Assembly: GCA_944321825.1 (NCBI GenBank)
Contig: CALUMU010000003.1
Span: forward strand, 124,001-188,000
Reading direction: 5' to 3'
DNA: 64,000 bases
DNA from: Candidatus Amulumruptor caecigallinarius
GTDB lineage: Bacteria; Bacteroidota; Bacteroidia; Bacteroidales; Muribaculaceae
Shown: positions 10,153-19,695 of the stretch, one piece after another
Position numbering within the stretch: the stretch's first letter is position 1
Layout: each line of letters starts with the position of its first letter
The notes under the pieces: model-generated
Told to the model about the DNA's origin: nothing
Database searches by the model: none
Seen by the model: only the letters and a program-made list of their open reading frames with translations
Position numbers and translations under genes: made by a program

Positions 10153-10623
10153 TCAATAAGATTTCAGGCTTTTTACATCAATAATCCGCTGGTTACTCGA
10201 CCCTCTGAAACGCAGGGATATATCGCGTAGCCCCTGTACAAACCGGCCATCAACCACAGTATCTGCATAGTCGAGCACACGCCTGAGACTCTCAGAGGCT
10301 TGTATTTCCTCTATAGTATAGCCGGTATACACCCACAAGTTATACCCATGCTCTTTTACGGTCTGCGCCAGCGGCAACAATGCCTCAATCTGCATCAGCG
10401 GGTCTCCCCCGGTGAATGTCACATCCATCTCGTTGTCATCTATGACTGCCATAATCTCTGATACGCTCATAGGGGTTCCTCCGGCGGCATCCCACGACTG
10501 TGGATTGTGGCACCCCTCGCAATGATGGCTGCATCCTGCAAAGTAGATAGATGTACGCAGACCGGGACCATCCACGATGGTCCCGTCCACTATTTTAAGC
10601 ACGCGGAGTTTGGCTCCTTCCAT
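10153..10623 (-). CDS. nrdG: anaerobic ribonucleotide reductase activase NrdG
   Basis: Radical SAM activase that installs the glycyl radical in NrdD. The start ATG at 10623 (MEGAKLRVLKI) was chosen because it follows the nrdD stop by 7 bp; a longer frame to 10674 would run into nrdD. 156 residues. The CxxxCxxC motif is CSHHCEGCHNP near residue 32, and VTFTGGDPL is the GGE-like SAM-contact motif. C-terminal sequence DGRFVQGLRDISLRFRGSSN is typical of NrdG. Confidence 0.95.
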   Translation of the reverse strand: MEGAKLRVLKIVDGTIVDGPGLRTSIYFAGCSHHCEGCHNPQSWDAAGGTPMSVSEIMAVIDDNEMDVTFTGGDPLMQIEALLPLAQTVKEHGYNLWVYTGYTIEEIQASESLRRVLDYADTVVDGRFVQGLRDISLRFRGSSNQRIIDVKSLKSY

Positions 10624-10630
10624 TTGTATG

Positions 10631-12838
10631 TCATTTATGCACCACCCTGTCACGCAGCTCGGCGAGCTTGGCATGGTTCCAGCGGTCGGTGGTACCTACT
10701 AAATAACCTGTGATTCGCTGCAGACGGTCGATATTATGTCCGTAGCATTTGGGACACTCCTTCAAGTCTTCGGTAGCATCTTCATACCCGCAATCCATGC
10801 AGCGGTTACGGTTATGGTTGACCGAACAATAGCCCATATTATGCTTATCCATCAGGTCTACAATGTTCATGATGGCCTCGGGATTGTGCGTAGCGTCGCC
10901 GTCAATCTCTACATAGAATATGTGGCCACCACCTGTCAGCTCGTGATATGGACCTTCGATACGTGCCTTGTGCTTGGGGGAGCAATGGTAATAGACCGGG
11001 ACATGATTGGAGTTGGTATAATACTCGCGGTCGGTGATACCCGGCAGGATGCCGAAGCTCTTGCGGTCCTTAGCGGTAAACTTACCAGACAGCCCTTCGG
11101 CGGGAGTAGCCAATACAGAGTAGTTGTGGTGGAATGTTTCCGAGTATTCGTTGATGCGGCTCCGCATATGGCGCACGATGCGCAGACCCAGCGCCTGAGA
11201 CTCTTCATCCTCACCGTGATGCTTGCCCGTGAGAGCCACAAGACATTCGGCCAGACCTATGAAGCCGATGCCAAGCGTACCTTGATTGATAACAGATTCG
11301 ATAGTGTCGTTAGGCGAAAGCTTTTCGCTTCCGTTCCACAGACGCGACATCAGCAGTGGGAACTGCTTGGCAAGTGCCGTTTTTTGGAAATTGAACCGGT
11401 CATTGAGCTGGCGGGCTGCTATATCAAGCACCGTGTCAAGTTTAGAGAAAAACATGGCTATACGCTCCTCGCGGTCTACAATGTTCATGCACTCTATCGC
11501 AAGGCGGACAATATTGACGGTAGTGAAACTCAGATTGCCACGGCCGATGGATGTCTTTTCACCAAAGCGGTTTTCAAACACACGTGTGCGACATCCCATA
11601 GTAGCCACCTCCCAGCGATAACGCTCAGGATTATCAGCACGCCAGTTTTCATGCTGGTTATATGTAGCATCAAGGTTGACGAAATTTGGGAAAAAACGCC
11701 GGGCTGTAACCTTGCATGCAAGCTGGTACAAGTCATAATTCGGGTCTTCAGGCAGATAGCTGACACCGCGTTTCTTTTTCCATATCTGTATCGGGAATAT
11801 AGCTGTTGCACCGTTGCCAACTCCGCGATAAGTCGTGTTAAGTATCTCGCGGATGATGCAACGACCTTCGGCCGATGTGTCAGTACCATAGTTTATTGAA
11901 CTGAATACCACCTGATTGCCTCCACGTGAATGGATAGTATTCATATTGTGGACAAACGCTTCCATAGCCTGATGCACACGGGCTACAGTCTGGTTGACAG
12001 CGTGCTGCTGATACCGTTCATCGCCCTTGAGACCGTCGAGGTCTTTAGCTATGTAATCCTTGATGTCGGCATCATAGAGATGGTTGAGCGAAGTCCCGGT
12101 GAGTTTTTCGAGTTTCTGCACTTCCTCTATATATGATGAGCGCACATACGGAGCGAGATAATAATCAAACGCAGGTATGGCCTGACCACCGTGCATCTCG
12201 TTTTGCGCGGTTTCAAGCGATATGCACCCTATGATGCTCGCAGTCTCGATACGCTTGGCCGGACGGGATTCGCCATGTCCGGCTGTAAACCCATATTTCA
12301 ATATCTTGTCAAGCGGATGCTGCACACAGGTCAGGCTTTTGGTGGGATAATAATCCTTGTCATGGATATGTATATATCCGTTACGGACAGCATCGCGGGC
12401 TACAGGCGACAGAAGATAGTCGTCGACAAAGGGCTTTGTAGTCTCGCTCGCAAATTTCATCATCATGCCTGCGGGCGAATCCGTATTCATATTGGCGTTT
12501 TCACGCGTAATCTCATTGTTTTTGGCTTCTATGATTTCCAAAAACATGTCACGCGTCTTGGCACGTCGTGCTATGCTTCGCTGGTCGCGGTAAGCGATAT
12601 ACTTTTTTGCCACCTCTTTACGGGGTGATTTCATCAGCTCAAATTCTACCATGTCCTGTATCTGTTCTACAGTCATACGCTCAGAGCCGGTGAAACCGAT
12701 GCGGTCGGTAATCTTCTGTATCAGCGATTCGTCCTCGCCAAGCTCTGTCTGGAGCATGGCCTTGCGTATCGCCGCTTTGATTTTTTCTTCGTTATAACCG
12801 ACTACGCGGCCATCACGTTTAACTACGATTTGGATCAT
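10631..12838 (-). CDS. nrdD: anaerobic ribonucleoside-triphosphate reductase NrdD (class III)
   Basis: 735 residues. N-terminal ATP-cone (about 3-95, VVKRDGRVVGYNEEKIKAAI) for allosteric control; the ten-stranded barrel holds GGNQVVFSSINYGTDTSAEG; a four-Cys zinc site near the end is CMDCG and CPKC; the radical Gly is G711 in RITGYLVG. Reduces NTPs to dNTPs with formate without oxygen. Co-transcribed with nrdG. Its upstream region contains a minus-strand promoter and paired repeats that resemble a sequence before nrdJ. A large antisense open frame (10736-11899) is a shadow. Confidence 0.97.
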   Translation of the reverse strand: MIQIVVKRDGRVVGYNEEKIKAAIRKAMLQTELGEDESLIQKITDRIGFTGSERMTVEQIQDMVEFELMKSPRKEVAKKYIAYRDQRSIARRAKTRDMFLEIIEAKNNEITRENANMNTDSPAGMMMKFASETTKPFVDDYLLSPVARDAVRNGYIHIHDKDYYPTKSLTCVQHPLDKILKYGFTAGHGESRPAKRIETASIIGCISLETAQNEMHGGQAIPAFDYYLAPYVRSSYIEEVQKLEKLTGTSLNHLYDADIKDYIAKDLDGLKGDERYQQHAVNQTVARVHQAMEAFVHNMNTIHSRGGNQVVFSSINYGTDTSAEGRCIIREILNTTYRGVGNGATAIFPIQIWKKKRGVSYLPEDPNYDLYQLACKVTARRFFPNFVNLDATYNQHENWRADNPERYRWEVATMGCRTRVFENRFGEKTSIGRGNLSFTTVNIVRLAIECMNIVDREERIAMFFSKLDTVLDIAARQLNDRFNFQKTALAKQFPLLMSRLWNGSEKLSPNDTIESVINQGTLGIGFIGLAECLVALTGKHHGEDEESQALGLRIVRHMRSRINEYSETFHHNYSVLATPAEGLSGKFTAKDRKSFGILPGITDREYYTNSNHVPVYYHCSPKHKARIEGPYHELTGGGHIFYVEIDGDATHNPEAIMNIVDLMDKHNMGYCSVNHNRNRCMDCGYEDATEDLKECPKCYGHNIDRLQRITGYLVGTTDRWNHAKLAELRDRVVHK

Positions 12839-12875
12839 GTGTAAAGAGTAAGGTTGGTAAAAAAAATTGGTATCA

Positions 12876-12907
12876 CAAAGGTATGAATTTTAATCATAGC
12901 CGACAAT
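12876..12907 (-). promoter_or_regulatory. probable nrdDG promoter
   Basis: On the minus strand, -7 element TACCTTTG (12876-12883) and an ATTG in the -33 position (12904-12907, one mismatch to TTTG) 20 nt away. Leader to the nrdD start would be about 30 nt. Confidence 0.6.
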
Positions 12908-12938
12908 AAAAACTGCCGAAAGTTTTTACGCGATTATT

Positions 12939-13019
12939 ATTTTTGGAAAACTTTTCGCAATGGCAAATTTTACAACACGTTTATTATTAAATACTTAAAA
13001 ATATTTTTGGAAAACTTTT
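12939..13019. repeat. two 17-bp direct repeats upstream of nrdDG
   Basis: ATTTTTGGAAAACTTTT occurs exactly at 12939-12955 and 13003-13019, 64 bp apart, just upstream of the nrdDG promoter. Candidate regulator sites. Confidence 0.6.
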
Positions 13020-13031
13020 TAATATCATTAA

Positions 13032-13069
13032 TACAAAAAGCAGCATGATTATTGCAATCATGCTGCTTT
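13032..13069 (-). terminator. intrinsic terminator after serA
   Basis: Perfect 14-bp stem: AAAGCAGCATGATT 13037-13050 with AATCATGCTGCTTT 13056-13069, loop ATTGC. On the minus strand the stem runs into TTTTTGTATT. It lies 55 bp past the serA stop. Confidence 0.92.
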
Positions 13070-13124
13070 ATTTGGTAAAGTTGACTACGCAAAATGGTCA
13101 ACTTATCTTTTAACGTATCTGCGC

Positions 13125-14045
13125 TTATTTGTTGACCTGATATTTGGTGCAGTTGTCCTTAAAGAACGCGACAATCTGGTTAGCTGCAGCTATTCCTGCA
13201 TTGATATTGGCCTCGGCTGTCTGGGCACCCATCTTCTTCGGTGTGAAGAATACGCGGTCTCCAAATTCCGCCTTGAGCGCATCGGCACTATCGGGCTTGA
13301 TGTCGGCATAGTACTTCAAGTCGGGACGTTCGGCAAGTGCCTTAGCCAGACCGTCCTCGTCAATCACCTCTTTACGAGCAGTATTGATGACCACACCACC
13401 CTTTGGCATCGACATCAGAAGGTCGTATCCGATAGATTTCTTGGTCTCAGGAGTTGCAGGGATGTGTATCGACACAAACTTGTTCTCCTTGTAGAGGTCT
13501 TCAACCGATGTCATGGCTTTTACACCGGCTCCTTCAATCACCTCTACAGGGCAATACGGGTCTACTGCCGAAATTTCCATGCCGAAGCCTTTGGCTACGC
13601 GGGCCACATTGCGCCCGACCTGTCCGAATGCCTGTATGCCGAGTTTCTTGTCCTTAAGTTCGGAGCCGGCAGTACCATTATAATTATTGCGCACAGCCAT
13701 AACCATCATGCCGAATACCAATTCGGCTACGGCATTGGAGTTCTGGCCGGGGGTATTCTCTACCACCACACCGTGAGCCGTAGCCTCGTCGAGATCTACA
13801 TTGTCGTATCCAGCACCGGCGCGCACTACAATTTTGAGATTTTTGGCTGCATCAAGCACAGCCTTGTCAACAATGTCGCTGCGTATAATCAGAGCATCGA
13901 CATTGCTGACAGCATTGAGAAGTTCGCTCTTGTCCTGATATTTCTCAAGAAGCACCAGCTCATACCCTGCCCCTTCGACAACCTTACGGATGCCATCGAC
14001 AGCAACAGCTGCAAAAGGTTTTTCAGTCGCTACTAATACTTTCAT
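13125..14045 (-). CDS. serA: D-3-phosphoglycerate dehydrogenase SerA, short form with Lys at the catalytic His position
   Basis: First enzyme of serine synthesis, oxidising 3-phosphoglycerate with NAD. 306 residues, so it has only the substrate and Rossmann domains and lacks the ACT regulatory domain. Rossmann loop is LGIQAFGQVGRNVA (first Gly replaced by Ala). The Arg and Glu/Asp of the active site are in NTARKEVIDE and ADIKPDSADAL; at the usual TPHxGAxT the protein reads TPKKMGAQT (Lys about 270). This Lys form, also known from Entamoeba, is type IIIK. 25 bp downstream of serC; one operon. Confidence 0.92.
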   Translation of the reverse strand: MKVLVATEKPFAAVAVDGIRKVVEGAGYELVLLEKYQDKSELLNAVSNVDALIIRSDIVDKAVLDAAKNLKIVVRAGAGYDNVDLDEATAHGVVVENTPGQNSNAVAELVFGMMVMAVRNNYNGTAGSELKDKKLGIQAFGQVGRNVARVAKGFGMEISAVDPYCPVEVIEGAGVKAMTSVEDLYKENKFVSIHIPATPETKKSIGYDLLMSMPKGGVVINTARKEVIDEDGLAKALAERPDLKYYADIKPDSADALKAEFGDRVFFTPKKMGAQTAEANINAGIAAANQIVAFFKDNCTKYQVNK

Positions 14046-14070
14046 AGCTTAATTGTGTTTTATACAATTT

Positions 14071-15141
14071 TCAATGTTTAGCTTCAAACTCTTTCATAGC
14101 GTCGACGAGCACATTGACGCTCTCCATGGGCAGAGCGTTGTACAAAGAAGCGCGGAATCCGCCTACAGAGCGGTGTCCCTTGATGCCTACGATGCCACGA
14201 GCCGACGCGAAGTCAACAAAGTCCTTCTCAAGCTCTTTGTATTCGGGAGTCATCACGAAGCATACGTTCATAATCGAACGGTCAGCCTTATCGGTAACTG
14301 TACCTGTGAACATCTTGCTGGAATCGATTGCCTCGTAAAGTGTCTCGGCTTTCTGTATGTCTATCTTTTCGATAGCCTCTACGCCGCCGAGTTCTTTGTA
14401 ATAACGGAGGGTCTGGAGGGCAGAGTAAATAGGAAGCACCGGGGGAGTATTGAACATCGAACCCTTCTTGACATGGGTGCGATAGTCAAGCATTGTGGGG
14501 ATTGCACGGCTTACTTTTCCGAGTGCGTCTTCGCGGACAATGGCGATAGTAACACCGGCAGGTGCAAGGTTTTTCTGCGCACCTGCATAGATGACATCAT
14601 ATTTTGCCACGTCGATGGGACGGGAGAAGATGTCGCTTGACATGTCGCATACTAAACGAGCCTTGACATCGGGGTCTTTGCGGATCTCCGTTCCGTAGAT
14701 AGTGTTGTTGGATGTGTAGTGGAAGTAATCCACATCTTCAGGGACAGTAAAGCCTTTGGGAATGTAAGTGTAATTGGCATCTTCCGACGAAGCCACCACT
14801 TCAACATCGCCAAACAGGCGTGCTTCCTTGATGGCATTTGTGGCCCATGTACCTGTCTGGAGGTATGCGGCCTTAGTGTTCAACAGATTGTAGGGTACCA
14901 TGCAGAACTGCATACTTGCACCCCCACCGAGGAAGAGTACATGATAACCCTCGGGAACTTCGAGAAGCTCCTTCACGAGAGCCGAAGCTTCATCAATTAC
15001 AGCCTGGAACTCCTTGCTACGGTGTGACACTTCAAGGATTGAAAGTCCGGTGTTGGCAAAATCGATAATCGCATCAGCGGTGTTCTTGATTGTGTAGGGG
15101 CTCAGAATTGAGGGGCCTGCATAGAAGTTATGTTTCTTCAT
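14071..15141 (-). CDS. serC: phosphoserine aminotransferase SerC
   Basis: 356-residue class V PLP aminotransferase converting 3-phosphohydroxypyruvate to phosphoserine (and acting in pyridoxal synthesis in many bacteria). N-terminal [12 protein letters not shown] is diagnostic; [16 protein letters not shown] is the cofactor region; the PLP lysine lies in [15 protein letters not shown]-terminal [20 protein letters not shown] binds substrate phosphate. Directly upstream of serA. No phosphoserine phosphatase gene is in the window. Confidence 0.97.
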   Translation of the reverse strand: MKKHNFYAGPSILSPYTIKNTADAIIDFANTGLSILEVSHRSKEFQAVIDEASALVKELLEVPEGYHVLFLGGGASMQFCMVPYNLLNTKAAYLQTGTWATNAIKEARLFGDVEVVASSEDANYTYIPKGFTVPEDVDYFHYTSNNTIYGTEIRKDPDVKARLVCDMSSDIFSRPIDVAKYDVIYAGAQKNLAPAGVTIAIVREDALGKVSRAIPTMLDYRTHVKKGSMFNTPPVLPIYSALQTLRYYKELGGVEAIEKIDIQKAETLYEAIDSSKMFTGTVTDKADRSIMNVCFVMTPEYKELEKDFVDFASARGIVGIKGHRSVGGFRASLYNALPMESVNVLVDAMKEFEAKH

Positions 15142-15209
15142 AACGTTACGGGTTAATGAATGTAGATAAATTTATGTGGTATATTAGTTATTACATAATG
15201 AGGTATGGC

Positions 15210-16523
15210 TTACTTGAGATGGTCAGGGACAAGCGAGTCAAACGGGGTCTCGGTCATTTTGACTAAATGAGCCTTAAGCGCATCCCAACGATAGAATGGG
15301 AAATTGTCAGTATCTACAGGTACTCTGACCTCCCTCTCATTGAGCATCACCTTTGTCATCACCGGCGCATCGGCATCCGCAGGGTTGCGGTAGAATATAA
15401 GCTGGATATTTCCGGCCATGGGTGCCACCTTGAAATTCGCCCACGATTTGTAGAGGCTGTCAGGGCAGTTCTCCATGCCGTATGTATCTTCTATCATCAT
15501 CCTTGCTGCCAAAGGTATCAGATTACCGTCATGTGCGAAACGCAATGTCGCTCCCTTACGGTTGGTTGTGACATAATCCTGAGCCGTCTCGACAATGTTT
15601 GTCAGCAGACGGTTGGCATTGTCAACGTGCAGTCCTCGGCTTTTAGGATATGATGCATTGTGTATATAAAAGTCATAATTGGGTACCTGCCAAAGGTCAA
15701 ACAGCTCCTCGGCCGTGAAAATATCATAAAGTGACGTACCCTGCTCGGTGTTCTGCAAATCTGACGCAGCCCAATATAGTCCCCACATCAGTTCGGATGC
15801 ATCGATATGCTTATCCACATAAGCTTTATCGCTGAAAAGCGTAGCCATGAGTCTGTCAGGCTTGGTCATACGGGCTTTGAAATCTTCAAGAGGCTGCTTG
15901 AGTGCCCGGTTTGACGAAGAATTAAATTCATTTGACTCCGGAGAATGATAGTTGAGATAAGCCAGATGACGGTTGCTCGACTCACGCGTGATTTTCAATC
16001 GCGGATTGCGCTCCTTTAGGGCTTCGGTAAAAGCCATCATGCTGTAAGCGCATCTCATCACAGGTGTAGACACAGCGGTAATCACGGCACCGTCGTCAAA
16101 CACACCTGGGTTTGCCTCATACATGCGTGAGGCTATAGCCCGGTGCTGGCGTTCACCCAGCGGTGTCAGCTCACCGCCACGACCGCTCATCTCCGTCTGA
16201 AACGACAGCAGCTTGCCTCGGACCTCTTTTCCGAGAGGAGTCAGCGCACCTGCTTCATGGGCTTTATCAAACACATCCACCACCTGATTCAAATCATCAT
16301 CGGCAATGAGATAACGAGAACCATGGCGGCTGAAATGGCTTATGTAAAACGGCTCATATCCTTCAGGTACCGGCGTATTGAGAGCCTCACTAACAGGATA
16401 AGCGTAATATACACCTCCGCTTTTGTCAAGATTTGACGTGACTTCCTCGAAAGTAGTCTGTGCACCCGCTAAGAAGTTGGATGCAACGGCAAACAGAGTA
16501 AGTATGGTCGAGGTTCGTTTCAC
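15210..16523 (-). CDS. secreted histidine acid phosphatase, MINPP/phytase-like
   Basis: 437 residues with a signal peptide (about 1-21, ending LAGAQ), so periplasmic or exported. Branch-2 histidine phosphatase: the phosphohistidine motif is SRHGSRY (residues 65-71) and the proton-donor motif is AHDGN (about 330-334). The HD form is closer to general histidine acid phosphatases/phytases, while classical MINPP enzymes carry HAE; Bacteroides MINPP homologues are similar in length. It may release phosphate from inositol phosphates or sugar phosphates. The start codon is GTG at 16523. Confidence 0.85.
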   Translation of the reverse strand: MKRTSTILTLFAVASNFLAGAQTTFEEVTSNLDKSGGVYYAYPVSEALNTPVPEGYEPFYISHFSRHGSRYLIADDDLNQVVDVFDKAHEAGALTPLGKEVRGKLLSFQTEMSGRGGELTPLGERQHRAIASRMYEANPGVFDDGAVITAVSTPVMRCAYSMMAFTEALKERNPRLKITRESSNRHLAYLNYHSPESNEFNSSSNRALKQPLEDFKARMTKPDRLMATLFSDKAYVDKHIDASELMWGLYWAASDLQNTEQGTSLYDIFTAEELFDLWQVPNYDFYIHNASYPKSRGLHVDNANRLLTNIVETAQDYVTTNRKGATLRFAHDGNLIPLAARMMIEDTYGMENCPDSLYKSWANFKVAPMAGNIQLIFYRNPADADAPVMTKVMLNEREVRVPVDTDNFPFYRWDALKAHLVKMTETPFDSLVPDHLK

Positions 16524-16583
16524 TATCAGGTAATTAATAAGATCGGTCTGAAATATGTGTGTATTTATAATCAGGTGAAAACG

Positions 16584-17633
16584 TCATTGGATGCCTCTTT
16601 GGCGCAGGGCAAGCTGCCATTTCCACGCATTAAGGAGAGTGTCGCCCAATGGCACAGTGGCATGCCAACCAAGGACATCGTTGGCTTTGGTCGGGTCTGC
16701 CCAGACCTTAGCTATATCTCCGGCCCGTCGAGAGGCTATACGATGAGGCACCTCGACACCTGTGGCCGACTGGAATGTGTCAATCAGTTCACGCACCGAC
16801 ACTCCTCGGCCGGTGCCGATATTAAATACCTCCATCGGAGCGGCCATTCTGCCGCCCATGATTCTGTCAATGGCACAGACGTGAGCCTTGGCAAGGTCGG
16901 TAATATCTATGTAGTCACGTATGCATGTCCCGTCAGGAGTGTCGTAATCATCTCCAAACACGCTTAGCTCTTTGCGGATGCCGATAGCGGCCTGAGTCAG
17001 ATACGGCACGAGATTAAGGGGCACCCCATTGGGCATCTCCCCTATCAGCGACGACGGGTGCGCACCTACAGGATTGAAATAACGCAATATGACTGCATCC
17101 AAAGCCGCTCCTGACGTTATCGCATCGGATATGATTTCCTCGGCAATCTGCTTGGTGTTGCCATACGGAGAAAGAGCCTTTTTGACAGGCGAGCTTTCTG
17201 TCACAGGGTTTTCATCAGGCTGGCCATACACCGTGCATGATGACGAGAACACAAAGCCCTTGACTCCGTGACGGGTCATGGAGTCAAGCAGATTGAGTAT
17301 GATATTGAGATTATTGCGGTAGTAAGCCAACGGACGCTGCACCGACTCTCCGACAGCCTTGAACGCGGCAAAATTGATTACTGCCTTAATGTCCTCATTG
17401 TCAGAAAACACCTTATCGACTGCAGCGAAGTCGGCGCAATCACACTTTACGAAATCCGGCCTGTGGCCAGTTATCTCCGCGATACCTTCAATTACCGAGG
17501 CGTTGCTGTTTGACAGGTCGTCTATTATGGTGACTTCATAACCTGACTGTATAAGCTCCACCACAGTGTGACTTCCGATATAGCCGGTTCCTCCTGCTAC
17601 AAGTATTCGTGGTTTCGGAGATGTATCGTTCAT
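16584..17633 (-). CDS. galE: UDP-glucose 4-epimerase GalE
   Basis: Interconverts UDP-glucose and UDP-galactose, feeding the Leloir pathway and surface glycans. Extended SDR: NAD loop AGGTGYIGSHT, NFAAFKAVGES, active-site SSSCTVYG and YGNTK (YxxxK), and the sugar region YFNPVGAH with ASLI-type follow-up. The start at 17633 (MNDTSPKPRILVAGG) is chosen over an upstream extension to 17669; an adjacent Met at 17636 is equally possible. A -7-like TAAATTTG (17686-17693, minus) and a 7-bp hairpin (17653-17675) lie in the leader. Confidence 0.95.
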   Translation of the reverse strand: MNDTSPKPRILVAGGTGYIGSHTVVELIQSGYEVTIIDDLSNSNASVIEGIAEITGHRPDFVKCDCADFAAVDKVFSDNEDIKAVINFAAFKAVGESVQRPLAYYRNNLNIILNLLDSMTRHGVKGFVFSSSCTVYGQPDENPVTESSPVKKALSPYGNTKQIAEEIISDAITSGAALDAVILRYFNPVGAHPSSLIGEMPNGVPLNLVPYLTQAAIGIRKELSVFGDDYDTPDGTCIRDYIDITDLAKAHVCAIDRIMGGRMAAPMEVFNIGTGRGVSVRELIDTFQSATGVEVPHRIASRRAGDIAKVWADPTKANDVLGWHATVPLGDTLLNAWKWQLALRQRGIQ

Positions 17634-17773
17634 CATGTCGCAAAAATTATGCCACCCGAAAGTCAGCATCGGGTGTGCTGCTCTGCAAATTTAATGAATT
17701 TTCCCCATATATCCTTCATCATCGTTATCATTGATGCAAAAAACATCGCAGAATGTCATCATGCCACAATAGG

Positions 17774-19660
17774 CTAAATCCGCCCTTGCCGAGTGGCAGC
17801 ACCAGTCTTGTTTCTACGGCTGCAATCAGGCATATAGATGACGTTCATACGACAGGATTTGCAATCAAAATCGAGGTCAAAACGTATGTTATGCCCCTCA
17901 ATAGCCAATGGTCCTGACAGATTTTTAGCACCGGAAGTTTTCAGACACGCGCCAAGCTCGCGTCGCAGACAGTAGCGTGTGGTCATGACACGCACAGGAG
18001 CGGCAAAACCTCCCCTGTCCGACACTTCAAGTGCTCGTGACACTGTGCATGCTCCGTGTCGCTCATAAAACTTTTGCGCCAGCCGGTTGGATACGTTATC
18101 GTCTGCTTCGAGTGTCGGTTTGAAGCATCTGCCAGCACTGTCCGCCCGACGGTAATCATAGGGATACGTGGTCCGCGCACAACGATCAAGTGCATCAACA
18201 AACCCTCTGCGCAACGCGCTTAAAACTGAAGCCGGGACAAAAACATCCGGGACATGGTCATCGACCCATGACACAGTATATATGGTGTCACCTGTCTTGG
18301 AAAGCTCTGCCTGGTGACGGTCAGCCTGAGGTGTCCGCGCCGTCTGCAAGGCACAGACATGCGTAACGCTTACACTACACCCCCGCTCATCTGCGGCATC
18401 TGCGACCAATATATCCAAGCCGTCCGAACGCAATGTGACCTTCACATCTATCTTACGTCTGGCGGTATCACCTGCGAGCAGTCGGTCATGCTCTGCATCG
18501 CGACTCCGATAGAGAAGCGTGCCTTTAGACAAGTCCACCGAAGAAGCTGCGTATGCAGTAGAACCTTCTACGCGGTTGACACGGAAACCCCTCAGTTGTC
18601 CGTCGCGGTCATAATAGCTGAGGCCGTCACCATTATGAAGCGGATGGTCAGCTTTAACCGTGATGCGATTGCCTCGAGAAGCTACTCCGACAGTTGCAAC
18701 AGGGCGGCCGACTGACTTGGGGGAATCCATATTGGCCATACTCCCGGCATCAGGCTGCGTGGATGTGAGGAAATAGTCGGTGAAACCGCGATTAAAGGCA
18801 TTAGCCGGATCGGGGACGAACGACACACACGACCGACCTGCCGATGCCCGTGCATACCGCCCGTGGTTGCTCTCCACTAAAGCATCCATAAGCTTTGAAT
18901 AATATGTCACAGTTTCCTTGACATATGCCACATCTTTGAGCCGCCCTTCAATCTTAAATGACGATATGCCAGCGGCTGCCATCTCGGCTATATACATGCT
19001 GCGGTTCATGTCACGTAACGACAGCAAGTGCTTTCCCTGCAACACCCGCTTACCCCTGCCATCAATGAGGTCATATGGCAGACGGCACATCTGGGCGCAC
19101 TCACCACGGTTGGCACTGCGCCCTGTAGCCATCAGGCTCGCACGGCAGTCGCCGCTGTAGCTGACGCACAACGCACCATGGACAAAAGCCTCCAACGGCA
19201 CATCGACCGCATCACGGATAGCCTCTATCTCGCGGAGCGACAGTTCGCGTGGCAACACAAGCTGCGAAAACCCGGCATCGGCAAGAAAACGTGCTTTTTG
19301 CGGAGTGCGTATGTCACACTGTGTGCTGGCATGAAGCGCAATGGGTGGAATATCCATCTCCAACAGCGACATATCCTGCACTATCAGAGCGTCCACTCCG
19401 ACATCATATAACCGGCACACAAGGTCACGCACCGATGCCAACTCGTCATCATAGACCAGCGTGTTGATGGTGGCATAGACACGGACCCGGTAAGGATGCG
19501 CATATGCCACCACCTTGCTTATGTCATCAAGCGAATTGGTCGCATTTGCTCTTGCGCCGTGTGACGGCGCACCTATATATATAGCATCGGCGCCATGCTT
19601 GACAGCCTCGATAGCCGTCTCAGCATTACGCGCCGGTGCAAGAAGTTCAAGTTTTGTCAA
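17774..19660 (-). CDS. U32 family protein, long RlhA/YdcP-like form
   Basis: 628 residues. The U32 barrel (about 1-290) begins LELLAPARNAETAIEAVKHG and GADAIYIGAPSHGARANA, and holds the iron-sulfur-type cysteines in CVSYSGDC and GECAQMCRLPYD; the remainder (about 330-600) matches the DUF3656-containing long form. Relatives RlhA and TrhP hydroxylate C2501 of 23S rRNA and tRNA U34 using prephenate; by length this is nearer RlhA. Older annotations call these collagenase-like peptidases, for which nothing here argues. Start is TTG at 19660; no in-frame ATG fits. Two more Cys (CKSCRMN) lie near the C-terminus. Confidence 0.82.
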   Translation of the reverse strand: MTKLELLAPARNAETAIEAVKHGADAIYIGAPSHGARANATNSLDDISKVVAYAHPYRVRVYATINTLVYDDELASVRDLVCRLYDVGVDALIVQDMSLLEMDIPPIALHASTQCDIRTPQKARFLADAGFSQLVLPRELSLREIEAIRDAVDVPLEAFVHGALCVSYSGDCRASLMATGRSANRGECAQMCRLPYDLIDGRGKRVLQGKHLLSLRDMNRSMYIAEMAAAGISSFKIEGRLKDVAYVKETVTYYSKLMDALVESNHGRYARASAGRSCVSFVPDPANAFNRGFTDYFLTSTQPDAGSMANMDSPKSVGRPVATVGVASRGNRITVKADHPLHNGDGLSYYDRDGQLRGFRVNRVEGSTAYAASSVDLSKGTLLYRSRDAEHDRLLAGDTARRKIDVKVTLRSDGLDILVADAADERGCSVSVTHVCALQTARTPQADRHQAELSKTGDTIYTVSWVDDHVPDVFVPASVLSALRRGFVDALDRCARTTYPYDYRRADSAGRCFKPTLEADDNVSNRLAQKFYERHGACTVSRALEVSDRGGFAAPVRVMTTRYCLRRELGACLKTSGAKNLSGPLAIEGHNIRFDLDFDCKSCRMNVIYMPDCSRRNKTGAATRQGRI

Positions 19661-19695
19661 CTGTATAGTAAGTGAGTATTCGATTTAAATCAAAA

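Noticed and set aside
10736..11899. 387-codon open frame on the plus strand
   Set aside because: Lies antisense to nrdD, whose motifs are intact; its translation has no family features.
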